64,000 nt of DNA from Owenweeksia sp964619125 (lineage in GTDB: Bacteria > Bacteroidota > Bacteroidia > Flavobacteriales > Schleiferiaceae), in assembly GCA_964619125.1 (NCBI GenBank), contig CAZUCA010000003.1:1-64000 (forward strand), given 5' to 3'. The position numbers and the translations under genes are program-made. The notes beneath the pieces were generated by a model. It was not told the origin of the DNA, did not search any database, and worked only from the letters and a program-made list of their open reading frames with translations. Below are positions 44,701 through 51,624 of the stretch, piece by piece (positions within the stretch are counted from its first letter, which is position 1; every line of letters starts with the position of its first letter).

Positions 44701-45473
44701 CCCGCCATCGCCTTGATAATCGAACCATTGAGTTCAGGGCATTCAGGCCCGATGGCACAATGATCTGGCTTGAGGGATCATCAACGCTGCAACAATGGCA
44801 TGGAGAAAAAGACTACCTGGTGGAGGGGGTAGTGCAGGATATCACCGAACGCAAACTCACTGAATTACAACTTGAAGAACGCGAGCAGCGCCTGCGTCTC
44901 TTTATGGAAAACAGCCCCGCCCTGAGTTGGATCAAGGATAAGGAAGGCCGGCTGATGATGGCCAATGAGCTCTTCTTTAAAGTGACCGGACGCAGTAAAA
45001 AACACATAGGCCTTGATCCGGCGGAATATTACTCCAGGGAAGAACTGGATGAAACCCGCGTCAATGACCTTATGGTGCTTAAAAGTGGCAAGTCCATGCA
45101 GTTTATGGAAAAAGTCAGAAATGCCCAGGGCGAACAAAGAGTTTATGAGGTCTATAAATTTCCGGTTGACATTGAAGGTGAATTTTATCTGGGTGCCTTT
45201 GCACTTGACGTTACGGAAAACAAGGAGTACCAAAAAGCAATAGAAAAACAGAATAAAAAGCTAAAACAAATTGCCTGGGTACAATCGCACATTGTAAGGG
45301 CTCCCCTGGTAAGATTGATGGGCCTGGTTGAACTCTTCCGCCATCATGACCTTAGTAAGGAGGATGAAATGGAAGTTTGTGTTGAAATTGAAAAAGCGGC
45401 TTTTGAGCTCGATCAAATAATCAGGGATATGGTGCTAACTTCCAAGGAAATAAAAGTCAATCGGGCTGAATGA
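41703..45473 (+). CDS. Multi-PAS/GAF sensory protein ending in a phosphoacceptor domain, no ATPase domain
   Basis: From ATG 41703 the protein has 1256 residues. The first 130 residues look like a degenerate receiver: LLIINIDLPR at the Asp site and YLIQDR where Lys is expected. PAS 1 follows (about 150-255), a GAF-like domain (about 265-425), two more PAS (about 445-685), a divergent GAF-like region, and three PAS (about 800-1180). The last helix has His1196 in AWVQSHIVRAPLVRL, aligning with the HisKA H-box. Only 60 residues follow and there is no N or G box. No membrane segment is seen, so it is probably cytoplasmic. The gene overlaps the receiver gene at 45470 by 4 bp (ATGA). Confidence 0.83.
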   Translation: MSDRERIGILYGVDCAELRAAIERGSQEIEPLNFRVVNCLQELIRQMDLSAPDLLIINIDLPRVASDLPVIKSLAKRYTACSKVLICESHEQSSITKELNGSVDDYLIQDRQQIDTLFTRIAPRLEYSKLQQRLDQAKASLNSVIRHSSDAILIFNDQSKYLDANQAAAHMLGYSIDELKGMSFLEILDPEFATEKQNKLPDALKSEDQEGLVHLKTKKGELLIVQYLLTPNIGPGLHLTTLKDVTSERQHLRTQNLINSLYRVTSKAEDFDDCAERLIKSICDASGWDCAELWWADTTTQNLFLSTGYYEQLDPSFDKFKEVSLEMSFSTRAEENTAIKALNSGKPILYHDIYKESSFKRRPYFPAQPAYLMLVVPIMRETIGRGSLMLFKKREEESPADLQFFTAMMTSVCEVLGDELERISTKTTLNQIFEESNDLIGSINFSGKLLKANPALVETLGYTPDGQKGLKLLDLIPAEFSEKFQLLFQRATKGEKFNMVDILINSRAGEKKWIECSVIPNLKAKTIFFIGRDVTAHKQIRRDLKEANLKFKLATQTSRMGIWEWDIENDILEFDEGMNTIYGLQPGELNCYEQWFEMIHPDDREVVKRDITRTFEEGIPLDLGFRIIRPSGEIKHVRSTADIIRHSNGRPNSAVGVNWDVSEYVESEAKKERALADLGERIKEQQCLYRITAIQQEETSVEKVLQRVAEEIPPGWLYPELAEAAIEFEGSHYTTANYRDTPWQLSIENHHIGDSPLRISVAYREEVPRQQEGFFLAEELALLNTIGQQLSAGIDRLRSKQALEERETRFRNLIEHNHDAIVVQDENFELVYASPSLVRVTGYCPEEVLGTKATEFIHPADLAVRGKRLRRLIEREVQRVAYKERIRHKDGHYIWLYVVVTDQRHVPGVKGFVYNLKNIDQEERSRQELERSEAQLERAHRIARLGTWWYNAAKDELSWSKDLYHIYGFSPDNFKVSRSSFIKLVHPDDRHWFKADKLPARHRLDNRTIEFRAFRPDGTMIWLEGSSTLQQWHGEKDYLVEGVVQDITERKLTELQLEEREQRLRLFMENSPALSWIKDKEGRLMMANELFFKVTGRSKKHIGLDPAEYYSREELDETRVNDLMVLKSGKSMQFMEKVRNAQGEQRVYEVYKFPVDIEGEFYLGAFALDVTENKEYQKAIEKQNKKLKQIAWVQSHIVRAPLVRLMGLVELFRHHDLSKEDEMEVCVEIEKAAFELDQIIRDMVLTSKEIKVNRAE

Positions 45474-45868
45474 ATATTTTGTATTTGCTTGTAGATGATG
45501 ACATCATAATAAATATGGTGAATCGCCGGGTGCTCCAAAGGCAAGGGCTTGCAAATGAGCCGGCTGCCTTTACCTCGGCTGAAAAGGCACTGCACTTTAT
45601 TGACAGTGAACATCAGAACTACGACGGTTTAGTGATCCTTCTCGATATCAATATGCCCGAACTGGATGGCTGGGGGTTTCTGGAGGAAATCCGGCATAAA
45701 TCAGGCGACCTCAGAGAAAAACTCAAAATATTTATGCTGTCCTCTTCTATTGCCGACGAAGATATTTCGAAAGCCTACAACGACCCGCTGGTGCAAGACT
45801 ATCTCATCAAGCCCCTCTCGGCCGAAAAGTGCCAGCAGCTTCACCAGCACCCCGGCCTGCAATTTTGA
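45470..45868 (+). CDS. Single-domain response regulator
   Basis: The 132-residue receiver-only protein has the acidic cluster LLVDDD (residues 7-11), phosphoacceptor Asp59 in VILLDINMPELDGW, Ser in FMLSSSIADED and Lys in DYLIKPLS. It starts inside the stop of the multi-PAS gene (ATGA overlap), so it is translated with it and is the obvious partner of its C-terminal phosphoacceptor helix. It resembles the orphan regulator at 6527 (the LSSS and YLIKP blocks). How it is phosphorylated is unclear because the partner has no ATPase domain. Confidence 0.88.
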   Translation: MNILYLLVDDDIIINMVNRRVLQRQGLANEPAAFTSAEKALHFIDSEHQNYDGLVILLDINMPELDGWGFLEEIRHKSGDLREKLKIFMLSSSIADEDISKAYNDPLVQDYLIKPLSAEKCQQLHQHPGLQF

Positions 45869-46020
45869 GCTGACTGCCATTAACATGAGCCTGGCTCCTG
45901 AAGGTGATGTACTGCCAGCGGTCCGACACTGGCCTCGATTCTCTTTTTCCCGACACCTTAAGAACTTATGTCCTTGTAAATGAGTACATTTAATGGTGTT
46001 GTAACTCCAAACCTACCGCA

Positions 46021-49000
46021 ATGACCGCCAGTAGCACTAAACCACCAGGACTGCTATCGCTTGTCCTTAAAGCAAACTTCCCTTTTATTTATTGCAGTAT
46101 CCTAATGGGTTGTATACTCGCTTTAATGCTGCCTTTCCAGAGCAGAGGCCAATCCAGTGAAATAAAGGATTATGCAATTCTTGCCGGCAACCCCCTTTTA
46201 CCGGCCCTGTTTCACCGGGGTATAATGCTGGGCAGCAATGACAGTATAATTGGCGGCGCGGTGGCGAGTCACAACATCATCAGTGCCCGTCATCAGCTAT
46301 ATCTCGATGGACCGCTCCATAGCAACAGTGCAATACTGCTGTACAATTACAATACTATCACCGGCAAAATCAGCGTATCAAATAATTTTCAACTTAGCGG
46401 GGCTCGATTTTCGGCAGAGCGGGGCAATCAGTTACTGGATACCATGCTGGTTAATGGCGAAATCCGTATCGGCGGTGGTACTGTAAATGGACCGGTAATA
46501 CAGTCTCCGGGCAATAACTATTATGGCCCCAGCCCGGCGGGAGGACAGCAGAATGCCAACCTCAGTTTCCCTGCTCTCCCGGCCTTCCCTTCCACTGACC
46601 TCTTTCCTGCCGCCGGTGTCACTACCGTCAACAATAATGCTACCCTCAGCGCGGGAAATTATGCTGCTATGACCCTGCCCGGCTCTAAAACGGTCACTCT
46701 TGATGGTCCGGGTGAATACATTTTTAGCAGTATCCAGAATAGCGGCATATACAACACTCTGATTTTTGATTTCAAACAAGAGACCACCGGCAATTTTCGC
46801 CTGTTGATACATGGTGACGTGGATCTGGGTAAAATGGAAGTTCAGCTGGTCAACGGCGGCGATGCCTCCCGCATTATAATGGAAACCCATGGTAACGGCA
46901 GCAGTAATACCACCGGTCCCTACGCCTGGCAAATTTCCTCCGGTAGTCTTGGCGGCGGTAAGGCTTCTGGCTGGATTGGTACGGTGTGGGCACCCTTTGG
47001 CGGTATCCGCGCCGGTAGCGGTTCCGGGCCTCTACACCTTAAAGGGGCCCTGCTTAGTACACTGATGGTGGTGCTTGATAACGATGTATTCCTTGAAAAG
47101 AAAGCCTACAACTACTGCCAGAATGTTTTCACCGTAGAGGCCCTAAGCCCTGATTCGCTGGGCTGCAACAATCCTACGGTAATACTTAGTGGCTCCAGTA
47201 CTGCCTCTAATGGCAGCCCGCAATGGTATACTGAAACCGGAAATATTGTAAATGGCAGCCAAAGTTTCACTCCGGAGGTTAGCATCAGTGCCTGGTATTT
47301 TCTCGAAGTTACCGATGCCGGAGGCTGTACAGTTACCGACAGTGTTTTTGTAGCCAAAGCCGAGTGCATCCAACCCTACTACCCTCCGCCTGACAGTGGC
47401 AAGGTGCAGGACCTGATTGGTGCGGAGCTCAGCTCACTTGCCGCCAACAGTTCGTACCAGGACAGCAATGAGTTTATTTTTCTGCGTAAAGCCGATAGCG
47501 TATTTATCGAAGTAATTGTACGACAAGGCCAATATCAAAATGCCCTTAGCCTGCTACAAAGCCCTCCCTATGGCCTAAGGCGCCTGATCAATAACGGACC
47601 GAACTCACTGATCATCAGTGGCCTTTTCCCCATTCAAAACCTGCTAAAACTCGACAGCCTCCCGGTTCTAATTAATTATGTACGCCCCCTGTTTCCCGCC
47701 CTTACCAAGCAAGGAGTGGCTTTGAGCCAGGGTGATGCAGCCGTAAAGGCGGATTTCGCCCGCAATGGTTTTGGCGTTGCCGGTGAGAATACTAAGGTAG
47801 GAGTACTGTCTGACAGCTATAATACCCGGGCCGGAAACCCGGCCCAGACTGACATTCTTAACGGCGATTTGCCCGGACCAGCAAATGTCCAATACCCGGT
47901 TCCGGTGCAGGTACTTAAAGAATACCCCTTTGGTGTCCGCTCTGATGAAGGACGTGCTATGCTGCAGATAATCCATGACCTCGCCCCGGCGGCAAAACTG
48001 TCATTTCGCACCGGCTATGTCAGCCCCGGTGATTTTGCCCAGGGCATTTATGAATTGCAGGCCGATAGCTGTGATATTATTGTGGACGATATCACTTTTA
48101 TCACCGAGCCTTTTCTCACCGATGGCATCGTTGCCCAGGCCGTGAATGCTGTGCGCGATTCAGGGGTGAGCTATTTTACCGCTACCGGAAATTTCGGTAG
48201 CAAATCCTATGGTGGTACTTTTAACCCCGCCCCAGTACCCACCGGTCTAAGCGGGCAGGCACACGACTTTGGCGGTGGTGATATCTTTCAGAATGTGTCG
48301 CTGGGGATAGGTAATTATATCCTGGTGCTACAGTGGCAGGACTCCATTTACAGCATTGGCCAAACCACTACCGGAACCAACAATGATCTCGATATTTACT
48401 TAAGCGATGACCTGGGTAATACCCTCTTTGGCTTTAACCGCAACAACCTTCAGGGCGATCCCATAGAAATACTTCCCTTTACGGTAAGTGCCCCCACTCA
48501 AACCAACATTTTGATTGTAAGGGCAGCCGGCACGCAAAATGTCGATTTTAAATATGTGGTGTTCAGGGGTGATTTCAAAATCAACGAATACCCTAACGAC
48601 AGTAGCACGGTGGTGGGACAGGCCAATGCAGATGGTGCCATTGCCGTAGGCGCTGCCCGCTATACCCAAACTCCTGAATTTGGTATTAACCCACCGCTTA
48701 TCGAAGCATTCTCATCCCGGGGTGGAACCACCGTAAACGGATTGATCAGAAACAAACCCGATCTGGTGGCGCCCGATGGTGTAAACACCACTGTATTCCT
48801 GGGGGGAAACAATATTGATGGCGATGCCTTGCCCAATTTCTTCGGTACTTCTGCCGCAGCACCGCATGCTGCCGCTGTGGCGGCACTACTGCAATCGGCC
48901 ACAATGAAATTTGATAGCAGTATAGCCTCTCCTGCCGACATTCGTAACACCCTAAGCACTACCGCCATCGACATGGATGCCCCGGGCTTTGACTTTATCA

Positions 49001-51489
49001 GCGGCCATGGTCTGTTGCAGGCCGACCTGGCCCTGCTGAGCATTGCCAATCCCACCCCCTACCTGCAAAGTATCAGCCTGTTGGACACCACCCAAACAGC
49101 GGGAACGGATACCTTAACCATAAAGGTGAGTGGAGATTACTTTACGCCAGCGGTGAAGTTTCTTATGCGTAACGACACCCTTCCCTCCAGCTTTATTAAC
49201 GCTAAAACCCTGCATGCCACGGTACCACCCTTCAATGGCAACCCCGCTCTGAGAGCTTACCTGCCGCCCATCAGCTCTTCCCAGTTAGACGGGGGCTTCT
49301 CCGATACCCTGCTCTTTCTTGCTCCCCAAAAACAACTGGTGCAGGTGATAGCGGAAAACAAAAGCAAATTATTTGGAGAGGAAATCCCCCCCCTCGATTT
49401 TAGCGTATGGGTAGACAGTATTCCGCTTGATTCAAGCGGCTATAGCCTCAGTGACCTGGGCCTCGATAGTATCCATATTTTCAGCACTGCCAATTCCCTC
49501 AGTAATGTGGGTATCTACCTGATCAGGCCTGAAAGGAATTTCGACCCAGGCAACCCCCAGGATGTGGCTTATACCGAGCTTTTCGACTACCAGTTTATTG
49601 ATGCCACCCTCCTAATTGACAAACTCCCTCTTGCCATCGGCGTAAAGGATACCACAATTGAATATGGCGATAAGATTGCCGATTTCAGCTTCATTTATAG
49701 TTTTCCCGATTCGCTGATAAATCCATTGCAGCTTGCTGCCTTTGAGGATTCTATCGCGCAGCAGCATCAATCGGTAATCAGCAACGCGGTGGCGGCCATT
49801 GGAGCCTCGGGACGGGCCCTGGTCAATGCCGATTTTGCGCAACTGGCCTTTATGGCCAGCGGCAGGGCATTGGTAAATGCCCGCCCCCTTGTTAATGCCT
49901 ACCCGCTGGTAAACGGTGGGACCGGTTTCGACACCACCTGGGTGGTAGATATCAGTGATACCGCGCTCTTTGATTATCAACTGCACCCCGATAGTGCGGT
50001 ACTGACCAAGGCTTATCCACTCGTAAACGCCCGGGCACTGGTAAATGCCGTGGCAGCAGTGAGTGGCCGGGCCCTGGTAAATGGCTACCCTTTAGTAAAT
50101 GCCTACCCCCTGGTAAATGCCTATCCATTGGTGAATGCCTATCCCCTGGTAAATGGTGAACCTACAAATACCGACAGCAGCGAAATAGTATTGATTTTTG
50201 ATGAAGAAGATATCGATACCACCTCCACTGACTCCATATTCGAGTTTAACCCCATCGTGTTGATATCAGGCCTTGAGGCCGGAAACCAGTTGGTGGTGCC
50301 GGCGCCTTTTGTAAATCCTAATTTTAGCATCAGCTACGATCTTGGCAATCTGCACATCACCCCTGCCCCCCTTTGCGTAACACCCGACTCCCTGGAGGTA
50401 CAAAGCGGTATTAACCTGCCTTTCACCACCAGCATAAGCGGCTTCAAATACGATGATAGCGAAGCTAGCGTCGTGGCCGGACCGCCCCGCTTCCGCCTCT
50501 TCGAAGGCAATGTAGAGATTACGGAAAACCCACCACCCAAGGGTCAGTTCAGAGTACTGGTCGACAGCTTACCACTGCTCGACTCTGTGAATTATCAACT
50601 GCAATACAAAGAAGGCTGGTTAAAGATAAACACCACCACTATCACCGTAAGAGCCGACGATGCCGGCATCTTTCAGGGTGAATCATTACCGGCATTCAGC
50701 TACAGTTTATCAAGACCAATTTTCTCGAACGATCAAATTCTGTCTGGCCCGCTATTTAGCCTCGACTCTAGTTTCGACAATAGTATTCCCGGAGCTTATG
50801 CAATCAGCCCCTCGGCTCTGCAGCTAAGCAGTCCTGCCAAGTACAGTATCTTTTATGAAGATGGCTTCCTGTATGTCAACCCGAAGGGGGGCAATGCCCT
50901 CAATATTGATCCTGATGTAGTTTGTGTGGACACCCTCAGCAATCATCCGTCGGGCTTTAACTACCGGGCTCACTTTGCCTATACTAATCCCAATGCCACC
51001 CCGCTCTTCATTGCCAGCGGCAGCGAAAATTACCTGCGTAGCCAGGGACAATTTTCGGCTGATGTCCCCGAGCTTTTCCCAGCCGGCGAGGGCTTTTTTG
51101 AGGCATATTTTGATGGGCTTGACCTCACTTGGCTTATCAGAACTTACCAGGGCAATAAGGCCTTTTATCTGGGCGCAAAAGCAACTTTAAGTTCCCCGGC
51201 CTGTAACGATAGCATTAAGAACAAAGTAGATTTTAGCGAAGGCGGCGAAATACTTGAGGCTTATCCCGCACCGGTGACCGACTGGCTCAACCTGCTATTG
51301 CCGGCTTCAGCTCAACCCTGGCATATTGTAATCCATAGCGCCAGTGGCAAGGCGCTGCAAAACATCACCACATCGGCAAACGATAGAGGTGAATTGCGGC
51401 TTAACACCAGCTGGCTGGCCAGGGGTATTTATCTGCTGGAGATAAGCGACAGCCAAAAAGTGTATTACCTGAAAATCAGCAAGCAGTAA
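46021..51489 (+). CDS. Giant T9SS-secreted protein with S8/S53-like peptidase domain and LVN repeats
   Basis: The 1822-residue protein has an N-terminal signal (hydrophobic about 20-42). Residues about 50-365 form a beta-roll-like domain resembling choice-of-anchor or bactofilin-like folds (LDGPGEYIF, GTVWAPFGGI). An Ig-like segment follows (about 370-445). The peptidase-like domain (about 585-1000) has Asp598 in VGVLSDSYN, Glu643 in SDEGRAMLQIIHDLAP where subtilases have His, an oxyanion-type Asn in TATGNFG, and Ser944 in GTSAAAPHAA. MBG domains follow, one enlarged by two arrays of a six-residue repeat with Leu-Val-Asn (residues 1264-1299 and 1331-1378). The C-terminus (LEAYPAPVTDWLNLLLP to YYLKISKQ) is a type A T9SS sorting domain. 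Substrate unknown. Confidence 0.85.
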   Translation: MTASSTKPPGLLSLVLKANFPFIYCSILMGCILALMLPFQSRGQSSEIKDYAILAGNPLLPALFHRGIMLGSNDSIIGGAVASHNIISARHQLYLDGPLHSNSAILLYNYNTITGKISVSNNFQLSGARFSAERGNQLLDTMLVNGEIRIGGGTVNGPVIQSPGNNYYGPSPAGGQQNANLSFPALPAFPSTDLFPAAGVTTVNNNATLSAGNYAAMTLPGSKTVTLDGPGEYIFSSIQNSGIYNTLIFDFKQETTGNFRLLIHGDVDLGKMEVQLVNGGDASRIIMETHGNGSSNTTGPYAWQISSGSLGGGKASGWIGTVWAPFGGIRAGSGSGPLHLKGALLSTLMVVLDNDVFLEKKAYNYCQNVFTVEALSPDSLGCNNPTVILSGSSTASNGSPQWYTETGNIVNGSQSFTPEVSISAWYFLEVTDAGGCTVTDSVFVAKAECIQPYYPPPDSGKVQDLIGAELSSLAANSSYQDSNEFIFLRKADSVFIEVIVRQGQYQNALSLLQSPPYGLRRLINNGPNSLIISGLFPIQNLLKLDSLPVLINYVRPLFPALTKQGVALSQGDAAVKADFARNGFGVAGENTKVGVLSDSYNTRAGNPAQTDILNGDLPGPANVQYPVPVQVLKEYPFGVRSDEGRAMLQIIHDLAPAAKLSFRTGYVSPGDFAQGIYELQADSCDIIVDDITFITEPFLTDGIVAQAVNAVRDSGVSYFTATGNFGSKSYGGTFNPAPVPTGLSGQAHDFGGGDIFQNVSLGIGNYILVLQWQDSIYSIGQTTTGTNNDLDIYLSDDLGNTLFGFNRNNLQGDPIEILPFTVSAPTQTNILIVRAAGTQNVDFKYVVFRGDFKINEYPNDSSTVVGQANADGAIAVGAARYTQTPEFGINPPLIEAFSSRGGTTVNGLIRNKPDLVAPDGVNTTVFLGGNNIDGDALPNFFGTSAAAPHAAAVAALLQSATMKFDSSIASPADIRNTLSTTAIDMDAPGFDFISGHGLLQADLALLSIANPTPYLQSISLLDTTQTAGTDTLTIKVSGDYFTPAVKFLMRNDTLPSSFINAKTLHATVPPFNGNPALRAYLPPISSSQLDGGFSDTLLFLAPQKQLVQVIAENKSKLFGEEIPPLDFSVWVDSIPLDSSGYSLSDLGLDSIHIFSTANSLSNVGIYLIRPERNFDPGNPQDVAYTELFDYQFIDATLLIDKLPLAIGVKDTTIEYGDKIADFSFIYSFPDSLINPLQLAAFEDSIAQQHQSVISNAVAAIGASGRALVNADFAQLAFMASGRALVNARPLVNAYPLVNGGTGFDTTWVVDISDTALFDYQLHPDSAVLTKAYPLVNARALVNAVAAVSGRALVNGYPLVNAYPLVNAYPLVNAYPLVNGEPTNTDSSEIVLIFDEEDIDTTSTDSIFEFNPIVLISGLEAGNQLVVPAPFVNPNFSISYDLGNLHITPAPLCVTPDSLEVQSGINLPFTTSISGFKYDDSEASVVAGPPRFRLFEGNVEITENPPPKGQFRVLVDSLPLLDSVNYQLQYKEGWLKINTTTITVRADDAGIFQGESLPAFSYSLSRPIFSNDQILSGPLFSLDSSFDNSIPGAYAISPSALQLSSPAKYSIFYEDGFLYVNPKGGNALNIDPDVVCVDTLSNHPSGFNYRAHFAYTNPNATPLFIASGSENYLRSQGQFSADVPELFPAGEGFFEAYFDGLDLTWLIRTYQGNKAFYLGAKATLSSPACNDSIKNKVDFSEGGEILEAYPAPVTDWLNLLLPASAQPWHIVIHSASGKALQNITTSANDRGELRLNTSWLARGIYLLEISDSQKVYYLKISKQ
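49810..49917 (+). repeat. First Leu-Val-Asn hexapeptide cluster of the 46021 protein
   Basis: The in-frame coding repeat reads GRALVN, ADFAQL, a broken unit, then GRALVN, ARPLVN, AYPLVN. It has a core of 18-nt units with consensus A/G-Y/R-P/A-L-V-N. It is followed by a conserved FDTTWVVDIS segment and then the longer second cluster. Confidence 0.8.
50011..50154 (+). repeat. Second Leu-Val-Asn hexapeptide array of the 46021 protein (8 units)
   Basis: Eight consecutive 18-nt units, all in the same phase: AYPLVN, ARALVN, AVAAVS (the one divergent unit), GRALVN, GYPLVN, then AYPLVN three times. Codons differ between units (CTG, TTA, CTC, TTG for Leu), so the protein sequence, not the DNA, is being kept. 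The array interrupts an MBG-type domain. Confidence 0.85.
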
Positions 51490-51516
51490 TAAGGACAAGT
51501 ACCAGGCCTGGTTCAA

Positions 51517-51540
51517 CAGCCCCCAAATCTGCAGGGGCTG
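51517..51540. terminator. Hairpin after the first giant gene, possible terminator
   Basis: CAGCCCC and GGGGCTG form a 7-bp stem with a 10-nt loop, 28 bp after the stop. There is no clear T run, so termination is uncertain. A stabilising hairpin is possible. Confidence 0.35.
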
Positions 51541-51624
51541 ATACGAGCTATTGCATTTCCGGTCATTACTCATCGTAATCCCCTGAAAAATAACTATTTT
51601 TAGTCGTCCTAAACCACAACGACC

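Noticed and set aside
50011..50154. Tandem repeats that could be read as a CRISPR array or satellite
   Set aside because: The units are contiguous with no unique spacers, stay in the reading frame of a long secreted protein, and differ in codon usage, so they are coding repeats.
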